Shown: positions 55,044 through 62,404 of the stretch, piece after piece
Position numbering within the stretch: position 1 is the first letter of the stretch
How the letters are laid out: each line of letters starts with the position of its first letter
Source of the DNA: Bacteroidaceae bacterium
GTDB taxonomy: Bacteria > Bacteroidota > Bacteroidia > Bacteroidales > Bacteroidaceae
Direction of reading: 5' to 3'
Assembly (NCBI GenBank): GCA_017647975.1
Contig: JAGCJL010000084.1
Coordinates: 1 to 62,404 of the forward strand
DNA length: 62,404 bases
The notes under the pieces: generated by a model
The model's database searches: none
Told to the model about the DNA's origin: nothing
Seen by the model: the letters and a program-made list of their open reading frames with translations, nothing else
Made by a program: the position numbers and the translations under genes

Positions 55044-55538
55044 ATGAGCAAGGCGAAAACAAGCATATTAACATTGGTTCTGACAGCCGTTTCATTCCTT
55101 GTTGTAGTGGGATGCGACAGCGGTTACGACTGCAGTATTGAGAACACCGCATACAACAGAATAGGTTTCTACAATGCCGAAAACGGTACCGATGAAAAAT
55201 ATGAGTTCCCCGATGTTCTCAATGTATCGATGATGATCAATGGACACGACTCCACCGTTGTAAACCACATAACATACGCAAGTGAATTGCAACTGCCAAT
55301 GAGCTTTACACACGATTGTGACACCATTATCTTCAGTTACGAAAACAGTGCCACCGACACCATTTTTGTAAAGCATGACAACATCCCCTATTTTGTATCC
55401 ATGGAGTGTGGCACAGCAATGTATCACAGAATAACAGGAATCACACACACTACAGCCTTTATCGACTCGGTTGTTATTGTAAATGATTATATCAACTACG
55501 ACTACAATGAGAATGTTAAGTTATATCTTGTTAAGTAG
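55044..55538 (+). CDS. DUF6452 lipoprotein
   Basis: The 164-aa product has a lipoprotein signal (hydrophobic about 8-22, C24 in VVVGCDSG) and a beta-rich mature domain with CSIENTAYNRIGF and CGTAMYHRITGITHT motifs, which fit the DUF6452 family of Bacteroidales. Function is unknown. Its 3' end overlaps the following gene, which together with the adjacent DUF6048 gene suggests an envelope complex. Confidence 0.75.
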   Translation: MSKAKTSILTLVLTAVSFLVVVGCDSGYDCSIENTAYNRIGFYNAENGTDEKYEFPDVLNVSMMINGHDSTVVNHITYASELQLPMSFTHDCDTIIFSYENSATDTIFVKHDNIPYFVSMECGTAMYHRITGITHTTAFIDSVVIVNDYINYDYNENVKLYLVK

Positions 55539-56211
55539 TCTTTTACTACTTGTCCCAACAAAGAGTCTGGGCGAGGAGAAGAAAGGCGATATTGCCGAGG
55601 AGAACAATTATAAGTTTTTCTCGTTCAACGGCATGAGCCTGTCGGTAGATGCATTCGGTGCAGTCAATTACCTTATAAGCAAGAATTTAAGTTCTGAAGT
55701 TGCTTTAGAATTTAATATTGGAAACCGACTATACCCTATTGCAGAAGTTGGCTACGGACTATGCAATACAACCGATGAAACCTCGGGCATACATTACAAG
55801 ACACAAGCCCCCTACTACCGTGTTGGTTTCAACAACAATTTTTTCACAAATAAAAAAAAGCCCAACCCCAAGAACTACATCTACGGAGTAATACGTTTCG
55901 GTTGGTGCAATTTCAAATATGATGTTGATACCCCGCCAATAACCGACCCTGTATGGGGCAATAGCACGGAACTACATCTTAAAGATGTAAACGGAGCATG
56001 CATGTGGGGCGAAGTTGGTGCCGGCGTAAAAGTAAAGATTGCCAAATTCTTCCATATGGGCTGGAGCGTGAGATACAAACTTAGACTGAGCCAAAAGAAC
56101 GGCCCAAACTCAAGAATGTGGTACATACCTGGATTTGGAACAAACAAAAGCAACGGTTTCAGCGGTACGTATAACCTTATTTTCGACATACCATTTAAAA
56201 AACAACAATGA
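55507..56211 (+). CDS. DUF6048 outer-membrane beta-barrel-like protein
   Basis: From the ATG at 55507 (MRMLSYILLSSLLLLVPTKSLG) the protein is 234 aa with a signal peptide and alternating beta strands rich in aromatic residues, ending in IFDIPFKKQQ. It fits the DUF6048 family. It overlaps the DUF6452 gene by 32 nt; ATGs at 55483 and 55513 are alternatives. It ends in an ATGA overlap with apbE. Function is unknown; an outer-membrane partner of the upstream lipoprotein is a reasonable inference. Confidence 0.72.
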   Translation: MRMLSYILLSSLLLLVPTKSLGEEKKGDIAEENNYKFFSFNGMSLSVDAFGAVNYLISKNLSSEVALEFNIGNRLYPIAEVGYGLCNTTDETSGIHYKTQAPYYRVGFNNNFFTNKKKPNPKNYIYGVIRFGWCNFKYDVDTPPITDPVWGNSTELHLKDVNGACMWGEVGAGVKVKIAKFFHMGWSVRYKLRLSQKNGPNSRMWYIPGFGTNKSNGFSGTYNLIFDIPFKKQQ

Positions 56212-57218
56212 ACAGCAAACTAAGCATTTGGAAAATACTGTTCCTCATATTTCTTTTTGTAGGAACTATATATATAATTAGGAACCAGAAGCCTTATATA
56301 ACAAACAGCGGAAAGATTTTTGGAACATATTACAAGATAACATACAAAAGTGAAACCGACCTGCACGAGATTATCAAACAAAAAATGTCTGATGTTGATA
56401 ACTCACTCTCACCGTTCAACAAAAAATCAATCATTACGGCAATAAACAACAACTGCGACACTACGGTAAACGAGATGTTCACCCACGTCTTTACCCTTGC
56501 ACAAGAGATTTCGGAACAGACAAACGGAGCATTCGACATAACCGTAGCACCATTGGTAAATGCATGGGGATTCGGTTTTAAGAAAGGAACACTTCCCGAC
56601 AGCACCACTGTTGATTCCCTACGTCGCTACATTGGCTACAACACCCTATCACTCAATAATGGCAAAATAACAAAGTTGTATCCCGAAACAATGCTCGACT
56701 GCAGTGCTATTGCAAAAGGATATGGTTGCGACGCTGTTGCCACACTGCTGGAAGATAACGGTATTGCCGATTTCATGGTTGAGATAGGTGGCGAAGTTGT
56801 TACAAGAGGAAAAAACGACAAGGGAAGCAACTGGGCTATAGGTATAAGCAAGCCCAACGACAATCCCGGAATAACCGAGAATGAATTACAGGATATTATC
56901 AGTATCAGCGGCAAGAGCATGGCCACATCGGGCAACTACCGTAATTTCCGTTATGAGAATGGCAAGAAATATTCACATACAATTTCTCCGGCCACAGGAT
57001 ATCCCGTAGAACACTCACTGTTATCAGCCACAGTCATTGCCGACGATTGTGCCACAGCCGATGCATTGGCCACAGCATTCATGGTTATGGGAAAAGATAA
57101 GGCATTAGAGTTCTGCCGCAACAACGAAAATATAGAAGGATATTTCATATATGCCAACAAAGATGGCAGGTACAAGACCGCCATGAGTTCCGGGTTCGGT
57201 AAATATCTTAGAAAATAA
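56208..57218 (+). CDS. apbE: FAD:protein FMN transferase
   Basis: ApbE links FMN covalently to Thr or Ser of target flavoproteins, such as NqrB/C and RnfD/G subunits, on the outer face of the inner membrane. The 336-aa protein has an N-terminal anchor helix (about 8-24), then FGTYYKITYKS, the flavin-site SAIAKGYGCDAV, EIGGEVVTRG and the metal-binding SHTISPATGYPV. Normal length. It is translationally coupled (ATGA) to the DUF6048 gene and followed by a strong terminator. Confidence 0.93.
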   Translation: MNSKLSIWKILFLIFLFVGTIYIIRNQKPYITNSGKIFGTYYKITYKSETDLHEIIKQKMSDVDNSLSPFNKKSIITAINNNCDTTVNEMFTHVFTLAQEISEQTNGAFDITVAPLVNAWGFGFKKGTLPDSTTVDSLRRYIGYNTLSLNNGKITKLYPETMLDCSAIAKGYGCDAVATLLEDNGIADFMVEIGGEVVTRGKNDKGSNWAIGISKPNDNPGITENELQDIISISGKSMATSGNYRNFRYENGKKYSHTISPATGYPVEHSLLSATVIADDCATADALATAFMVMGKDKALEFCRNNENIEGYFIYANKDGRYKTAMSSGFGKYLRK

Positions 57219-57260
57219 CAACAAAAAAACGCATGGTGTTACATGCGTTTTTTTGTTGTT
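57217..57260. terminator. Bidirectional terminator between apbE and marC
   Basis: 19-bp perfect arms (core ACGCATG / CATGCGT, A7 and T7) with loop GTGTTA. Confidence 0.9.
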
Positions 57261-57267
57261 TCAATAT

Positions 57268-57888
57268 TTATTTGTCCGACATTATATGTATAAAGTGCAA
57301 GAGGTTTGATGTAAACAACTTCACAGAAATTGCAAGAAGAACAATTCCAAAGAATTTACGTGTAAAATAAACACCGCCCTTTCCTAACAACTTTTGCAGA
57401 TAACCTGTAAATTTCAGCATAAAGAATACTACAACTGCATTTATCAAGAGAGCGACAAATATATTTATTGTAGCATATTCAGCTTTCAATGACAACAATG
57501 TTGTAAATGTTCCGGGACCTGCCAATAAGGGAAATACCAACGGCACCATAGTTGCATTATTTGCAGCAATAGCAGAATCCTTAAAAATCTCCACATCAAG
57601 AATCATTTCAATGGCCATAAGGAAAAGAATCAACGCACCTGCAACGGCAAACGAATTTATGTCCACACCAAAGAGATTCAAAATTCTATCTCCAACAAAG
57701 AAGAATAAGAACATTAGAGTAAATGAGTAAAAAACAGCTTTAATCGGTACTATTTTCTTACCCTTTTCACGAATAGTAAGTACTATAGGCATTATACCAA
57801 TAGGGTCAATAACTGCAAAAAGTACAATAAATGCACTCAAAAACTCGACCGAACTTAACAATGAGAAAAATTCCATAATTTCATTCAA
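57268..57888 (-). CDS. MarC-family integral membrane protein
   Basis: The 206-aa protein has six hydrophobic segments in the MarC/UPF0056 pattern (FAVIDPIGIMPIVLT in helix 1; VPLVFPLLAGPGTFTTLL in the second half, with the repeated Pro-Gly motifs). The family's transport role is not established despite its name. It is a single gene with a good promoter (57905-57935) and convergent with apbE. Confidence 0.9.
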   Translation of the reverse strand: MNEIMEFFSLLSSVEFLSAFIVLFAVIDPIGIMPIVLTIREKGKKIVPIKAVFYSFTLMFLFFFVGDRILNLFGVDINSFAVAGALILFLMAIEMILDVEIFKDSAIAANNATMVPLVFPLLAGPGTFTTLLSLKAEYATINIFVALLINAVVVFFMLKFTGYLQKLLGKGGVYFTRKFFGIVLLAISVKLFTSNLLHFIHIMSDK

Positions 57889-57904
57889 TTAAAATACTAT
57901 TCTG

Positions 57905-57935
57905 CAAATCTATATTTATTAATATAAAAAAACAA
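57905..57935 (-). promoter_or_regulatory. Candidate promoter of the marC-type gene
   Basis: Minus strand TTG at 57933-57935, 20 bp, TAGATTTG (exact TAnnTTTG) at 57905-57912; leader about 12-15 nt. Confidence 0.5.
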
Positions 57936-58073
57936 GCAAAATCCCAAAACTGTTTAAAATCAGAGAACTGACACATTTGTTCAATAAAGTTGTAAAAAGT
58001 ATGCCTTTTGTACAAATTCAACGGAAAAAGACTTTTTTTATAAAAAATACGCTAAAAATTGTATATAAATGTG

Positions 58074-58081
58074 TATATTTG
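58074..58081 (+). promoter_or_regulatory. Candidate -7 box of the fimbrial locus
   Basis: TATATTTG, exact TAnnTTTG, about 68 nt before the ATG of the DUF3575 gene. I found no flanking inverted repeats that would make it an invertible promoter. Confidence 0.4.
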
Positions 58082-58148
58082 CGAATTTTGATTTTTATAG
58101 GGTTTTAATAACGGATATTGCTACGGATTTTTTTCCGAAAGATATACT

Positions 58149-59402
58149 ATGAAAAAGTGGAGGGGATTCTTATTTGTATTCTTGATGCTGCTGACATGCG
58201 GGGTTGCATCGCCTTGCAAAGGGCAAACTATGCCCGACAGCATGAGCCATGACCGATATGCCCTCTACTACTTCCAGGACCGCATTGACATCGACAGCAA
58301 GTATCTCGACAACTCCTATCAGATATACCGTATAAAGCAGATACTTGAGCATTCCACAAGAATAGACAGCATAACCATATATTCCTACGCCTCACCAGAA
58401 GGTTCACCGGCACGCAACAGATGGCTTGCCCAGAAACGTGCCGAGGCCGCACGAGACTTCATTCTCGCGAACCTTCCCGACAGCACAGTGCTGTTACCCG
58501 AGAACATCCATCTTTGCCCAATGGGCGAGAACTGGGAGGGACTTGAAAGTGAACTTGAATCAAACTACACCTTGCCCAACCGTGACAAGGTCATGCGTAT
58601 AATGCACGCCAACGTTTCTACCGAAACGAAGAAATGGCGTTTACAGAACCTTGACAACGGATATACATACAACTATATCATACGCCACCACATGCCAAAG
58701 CTGCGTCTGGCGACATGGATATGCGTGTATGCACCGTTCTCCGAGTTGCGTATAGAATTTACCGATGACTCGTTCTCTGCTCCGCAGACACTGCAGCAGA
58801 TTGAAACCGCACAGGCATATACGGTAAAACGCAGCACCATTCTTGCACTAAAGAGCAACCTGCTCTACGATGCGCTCTCGTTGGTAAACTACTCCATCGA
58901 AGTTCCTGTAACAAAACATTTCTCAGCACTGCTCTACCACCAGTTCCCATGGTGGAGATGGGGTGAAGCCAACAATGAGTATTGCATACGTTTCCTGAGT
59001 GCAGGTGCCGAAGCACGCTGGTGGTTCTACCCCATGCCAAGAACACGATACGGCCGCGAACGTGACAAGCTGATGGGACATTTCTTCGGTGTGTATGCCG
59101 AATCGGGAAAGTGGGATTTCCAGTGGGAGAGAAACATTTGCTACCAGGGCGAACACTGGAGTGCCGGCATTAGCTACGGCTACTCAATGCCTATAGGAAA
59201 ACGCCTGAACCTGGAATTTTCCGTTTCGGCAGGTTATGCCGAAATACCATTCAGAAAGTTCGTTCCCAGCAGCGACTACGAGATACTTTGGGCCGACCCG
59301 ACAAATCACGGAACATGGCACTACTTTGGCCCCACCAAGGCACAAGTATCATTGGCGTGGCCAATAACGATAAAGACCAAAAGGAAAGGAGGTAAACGAT
59401 GA
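58149..59402 (+). CDS. DUF3575 protein with OmpA-like N-terminal domain, fimbria-associated
   Basis: The 417-aa protein has a signal peptide (about 1-25), an OmpA-like domain (about 40-150: IDSITIYSYASPEGSPARN followed by the Arg/Ala-rich QKRAEAARDF, as in peptidoglycan-binding OmpA domains) and a C-terminal DUF3575 beta-barrel-like domain (about 225-417) rich in Trp and Tyr. Genes of this type often precede FimA/Mfa1-type fimbrial operons. It probably sits in the outer membrane and helps assembly or anchoring. It overlaps the DUF5119 gene by 4 nt. Confidence 0.85.
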   Translation: MKKWRGFLFVFLMLLTCGVASPCKGQTMPDSMSHDRYALYYFQDRIDIDSKYLDNSYQIYRIKQILEHSTRIDSITIYSYASPEGSPARNRWLAQKRAEAARDFILANLPDSTVLLPENIHLCPMGENWEGLESELESNYTLPNRDKVMRIMHANVSTETKKWRLQNLDNGYTYNYIIRHHMPKLRLATWICVYAPFSELRIEFTDDSFSAPQTLQQIETAQAYTVKRSTILALKSNLLYDALSLVNYSIEVPVTKHFSALLYHQFPWWRWGEANNEYCIRFLSAGAEARWWFYPMPRTRYGRERDKLMGHFFGVYAESGKWDFQWERNICYQGEHWSAGISYGYSMPIGKRLNLEFSVSAGYAEIPFRKFVPSSDYEILWADPTNHGTWHYFGPTKAQVSLAWPITIKTKRKGGKR

Positions 59403-60487
59403 GCAGCAACAAGTTCCGTCGTCACCGCCATATCCTTATGTGGTTGCCGGTATTGCTGCTCTGTTTGGGATGCGAACACCGCCCGTTGATGGAGGCATAC
59501 TGGAGCGACAACCTTTTCGTACGCGTCTACTTCAACGAAGAGATACGTAACGTCAGCTACGGATTTTATGACGAGAGCAAGAAAAGGCCCGAATACAGTT
59601 CACCCGAAGGCATACGTGTAACCATGTGCGACGAAGTCACGGGCGAAGTTGTAGCAGAACGATACCTGCATAACTGCGGCGAGGATGAAAACGGTTACTA
59701 CATAGAGGGTTACCTGACCGTACCTAACGGCAAATACAATATGCTGGCATATAACTTTGACACTCAGATTACCGAAGTAAAGCATGAGGGTTCATACTCA
59801 CAAATGGCTGCATATACAAGACCCCTTACCGAGAGCGAGACAAATAGGTTCTTCAGTTCCCGAGGTGACCAGGCTGAAGATATGCCCATATGCAAACAGC
59901 CCGACCACATGTTCGTAACCACAGTTGAGGGAGTTGAGGTAAACACTCCCGAATATTGGGAAAAGCCAGACACGCTGAAGACTGAAACAGGAATGTTCCC
60001 GACTGCAGAAACTGTTGTCAGCACCTACTACTTCCAGTTCAACGTGAAAGGCGTGGAGTATGTACGTTCGGCGGTAGCACTTATTTCGGGAATGGCGGGT
60101 TCAAAAACCCTGCACGACGGCAAGATGGTTGAAGACGATGTAGCAAGCATCTACTTTAGCTTGAACAACGGCAAGGACAGGAACCGTGCCACTGGCGAGA
60201 TTGAGGAAGCTGCCGTTGCATACGCCTCGTTCAACACCTTCGGCAAGCTGCCTCATACCGAAGGATATATTGACATAACATTCGAATTCAACACGGTGTA
60301 CAATACCGTACAGACCGAAACGTTCCGTGTAACCGACATGTTCGAGAGTGACGAGGTAAAGGAGAAACAGTGGATAATCATTGACAAGGTAATTGAAATT
60401 ATACCGCCCGAAGGTGTAGATACCGGTGGAGGCATGACGCCGGGCGTAAACAACTGGGAAGAGATTGAAGGAAGCATAACAATTTGA
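59399..60487 (+). CDS. DUF5119 lipoprotein (fimbrial accessory)
   Basis: The 362-aa protein has a lipoprotein signal with C25 in LCLGCEHR and two beta-rich domains. It fits DUF5119, found in Bacteroidales fimbrial loci and structurally comparable with Mfa2/FimB-type anchors. It ends in a Gly-rich tail (GVDTGGGMTPG). The start overlaps the DUF3575 stop (ATGA). A 56-nt AT-rich gap precedes the fimbrillin gene. Role as an anchor or chain terminator is inference. Confidence 0.8.
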   Translation: MSSNKFRRHRHILMWLPVLLLCLGCEHRPLMEAYWSDNLFVRVYFNEEIRNVSYGFYDESKKRPEYSSPEGIRVTMCDEVTGEVVAERYLHNCGEDENGYYIEGYLTVPNGKYNMLAYNFDTQITEVKHEGSYSQMAAYTRPLTESETNRFFSSRGDQAEDMPICKQPDHMFVTTVEGVEVNTPEYWEKPDTLKTETGMFPTAETVVSTYYFQFNVKGVEYVRSAVALISGMAGSKTLHDGKMVEDDVASIYFSLNNGKDRNRATGEIEEAAVAYASFNTFGKLPHTEGYIDITFEFNTVYNTVQTETFRVTDMFESDEVKEKQWIIIDKVIEIIPPEGVDTGGGMTPGVNNWEEIEGSITI

Positions 60488-60543
60488 TTTTAAATTTAAA
60501 TTTATTAACATAAACTTTTTATTAACTTTTTAATTCAATTAAC

Positions 60544-61614
60544 ATGAAAAAGATGTTATTATTGGCAGCTTTTGTAGGCGTAGCGTTTACAAGTTGTGTA
60601 AATGAGGAGATCAAGAACGAGAGTCCGTTGCAGACTTTGAGGTTTGACGTTCCTGTAATGAAACAGACAAGAGCAAATGTCAAGGGAGAAATCAACGGTG
60701 TTCATTATGACAAAAGAGAGGACTTCAAGATCTTCTGTAAGATTTACAAAGGTACATTTACCGGATGGGAGGATACAAGCACTGATATAAGGGATTACTT
60801 CAGTGCAGGCGGTGATGTAGCAGTGAACGAAGGCAACGGAAGCCAATATTGGTCAACAGCGACCACATATTACTGGCCCGATGCTGAGTACAGCCTTGCT
60901 TTTGCGGCTTACTCACCAGCAGTGTTGACAACACAGCCCACAAGTATTAAGCACGAAGCAAATGGTCTTCAGATCAAAGGATTCCAGACTGAAGCTGATG
61001 CAAACGAGCAGTATGACCTTATGTATTCTGACCGTGTAATAGACAGAACCAAGAACAACAACGGAAGCAGTGCTGTACCTTTGGTATTCCGTCACGCGTT
61101 GACATCAATCATTTTCTCATCTGAAAAAGAGGATGAAAACGTAGATTACATTATTAAATCTGCAACTCTCAGAGGTAGCTTTGTTCAGAAGGCCGATTTC
61201 AACCAGGACATTGACGAAAGTGTCAATTTGACAAATGGAGCTGCAAAGTGGGAAAATCCAGCGACTGCAACAGCAGCCAACTATGAGCCAAGCTTTACTG
61301 AATTCCACGTTACAACAACTCCTACACAGTTCACACAGGGAGAATCTGCATTGTTGCTTATACCTCAATCTGTACCCGCAGACGCTGCTGTAACAATCGA
61401 GTATGTAAAGATCTCAAGCGGTGTCGACACAGAAAATACTATAACAATCAAACTTGCCGACTTCAGACAGGAAGGCGGAACAGAGATTACAACTTGGGAG
61501 ATGGGCAAGAGATATGTTTACCGTATTGCATTCGGTCAGAACAAGAAGATCTACTTTGAGCCTAAAACCGAGGATTGGGTTCAGGAGGGTACTTTGATTT
61601 ACGAAATCCAGTAA
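60544..61614 (+). CDS. Fimbrillin-family lipoprotein (FimA/Mfa1 type)
   Basis: Probable major fimbrial subunit. The 356-aa protein has a lipoprotein signal (C18 in AFTSCVNE), a pro-segment and a QTRA site (R43) that matches the arginine cleavage expected in FimA/Mfa1 maturation, then two beta-sandwich domains with DLMYSDR and FRHALTSIIF motifs typical of fimbrillins. After lipid anchoring and proteolysis, subunits polymerise by strand exchange. A second fimbrillin-like gene begins 18 nt downstream. Confidence 0.88.
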   Translation: MKKMLLLAAFVGVAFTSCVNEEIKNESPLQTLRFDVPVMKQTRANVKGEINGVHYDKREDFKIFCKIYKGTFTGWEDTSTDIRDYFSAGGDVAVNEGNGSQYWSTATTYYWPDAEYSLAFAAYSPAVLTTQPTSIKHEANGLQIKGFQTEADANEQYDLMYSDRVIDRTKNNNGSSAVPLVFRHALTSIIFSSEKEDENVDYIIKSATLRGSFVQKADFNQDIDESVNLTNGAAKWENPATATAANYEPSFTEFHVTTTPTQFTQGESALLLIPQSVPADAAVTIEYVKISSGVDTENTITIKLADFRQEGGTEITTWEMGKRYVYRIAFGQNKKIYFEPKTEDWVQEGTLIYEIQ

Positions 61615-61632
61615 TCCGGAACAATTCAAACA

Positions 61633-62404
61633 ATGAAAAAACTCTGTCATACATATATTATGCTGACAGCGTCATTAATTTTTGCCGGCTGTGCTCAGGA
61701 AGCGGAATATCCGTTTCCTGAGCCGCTACCGGCTTCATATTACCCAATCAGCTGGAACATCAAACAGGTGCAGACACGAGCGTTGGTTGACAACAGCGTG
61801 TTAAAGGAATCGTGCAGAGTAAAAGCTGACGGAACAAACGAAAGCATTGGCGTGTGGGGACAATACACTCATGAACAGAATGGACAAAGCCGTACAGTGC
61901 AGGAGTTTGTTACAACACCACTGAACTACGGTATAAAAGAGAGTGAAAATAACGCTCTCGACCACTGGTACTACCCCGGAGATTTGCGTTATTGGCAAAC
62001 ACCTGCGGTGTATGACTTCCGTGCCTGCTATCCGCAGGAACTTATGACCGGCCTGATGACACAGATGGATGCCACAATGTTTCAGGGTGGTCCTATAAAC
62101 ACCTCTACGCTGCAGGAGGACATATTGGTTGCAGCAATACAGATAGATACAAGAAGAGCAAATCTTTCAGAACCCGTGCCTTTGAATATGCAGCATATTT
62201 TTGCCGCAATAAAGTTCAAGGTCAAGGCTGTCGATGGATTTGCACCCGCTACCGGCGAAGGTGTCACATCGTGCTGGTTGCAGAACAAGACAAATGCTAC
62301 CAACCTTTTCTCCCCCTCAGGGTATCTGGTACACTCAGGCAATGCTTTGCCCGAGATTACCTGGCACCCCTATGAATCGTCGGCAGCACCTATGTACAAA
62401 TGGA
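61633..62404 (+). CDS. Fimbrillin-family lipoprotein, 3' end beyond the window
   Basis: An open frame from ATG 61633 continues to the window edge (257 codons seen). It starts MKKLCHTYIMLTASLIFAGC, with the lipobox Cys at C20, and has a QTRA site (R49) like the upstream fimbrillin. LNMQHIFAAIKFKVKAV corresponds to the conserved FRHAL-type strand of fimbrillins. It is probably a minor or tip subunit. Being cut by the window edge, its length and C-terminal donor strand cannot be judged. Confidence 0.82.
   Translation, partial: MKKLCHTYIMLTASLIFAGCAQEAEYPFPEPLPASYYPISWNIKQVQTRALVDNSVLKESCRVKADGTNESIGVWGQYTHEQNGQSRTVQEFVTTPLNYGIKESENNALDHWYYPGDLRYWQTPAVYDFRACYPQELMTGLMTQMDATMFQGGPINTSTLQEDILVAAIQIDTRRANLSEPVPLNMQHIFAAIKFKVKAVDGFAPATGEGVTSCWLQNKTNATNLFSPSGYLVHSGNALPEITWHPYESSAAPMYKW

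Noticed and set aside
57889-58148. Invertible promoter upstream of the fimbrial locus
   Set aside because: No flanking inverted repeats of useful length were found and no recombinase gene is nearby.

Overview
The window is a chromosomal segment of a Bacteroidales bacterium, most likely a gut or oral commensal; genus and family cannot be fixed from the sequence alone. Evidence: a fused LpxC-FabZ gene, a divergent PurM, type III glutamine synthetase, FimA/Mfa1-type fimbrial lipoproteins with DUF3575 and DUF5119 partners, T9SS-like C-terminal sorting tails on three secreted proteins, and recurring promoters of the Bacteroidales primary sigma factor type (-33 TTTG or TTG, about 19-20 bp, -7 TAnnTTTG or TATCTTCG). 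The DNA is AT-rich and no insertion sequence, prophage, CRISPR array, tRNA or rRNA was seen.

Layout. 1-361: first codons of a leftward gene (probably a POT/MFS transporter) with an attenuator-like leader, divergent from purM. 362-8349: a rightward housekeeping block, purM-prfA-pyrF, then lpxD-lpxC/fabZ-lpxA-(pRiA4b ORF-3-like)-miaA. 8357-13834: a YhcC-type radical SAM gene, an AraC regulator and the divergent aspT-aspD aspartate decarboxylation module. 13850-20717: DUF4301 protein, a divergent (p)ppGpp synthetase whose hydrolase domain looks dead, a DUF1573 protein, a LysR regulator and a DASS transporter. 20969-24944: fabD, an intracellular GH13 enzyme, a DUF4919-like protein, and a membrane-protein/Xre pair with its own operator. 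25004-33218: a multidomain sialidase, hydF, an in-frame HydE-HydG fusion, and a divergent group B [FeFe] hydrogenase behind a tandem repeat. 33295-39380 (leftward): glmM, DUF4827 lipoprotein, nrnA, comEC, rpe. 39586-47959: two tandem paralogous sialidases, then clpB with an inverted repeat over its start site. 48046-51636 (leftward): glnN, SRP RNA, sugar nucleotidyltransferase. 51803-57218: a secreted DUF6359 protein and a DUF4199-GT2-DUF6452-DUF6048-apbE operon. 57268-57888: marC (leftward). 58149-62404: a fimbrial locus that runs off the right edge.

How the parts fit. Three sialidases, a fimbrial locus and T9SS-like cargo point to life on mucosal glycans; the sialic acid catabolic genes are not in the window. 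AspT/AspD (a possible proton-motive cycle) and the [FeFe] hydrogenase with its maturases fit anaerobic fermentation. The observations most worth a second look are the HydE-HydG fusion, the clpB inverted repeat enclosing the ribosome binding site, the micro-ORF plus terminator leader at the left edge, the tandem repeats at the hydrogenase divergent promoter, and the differently sorted sialidase pair.
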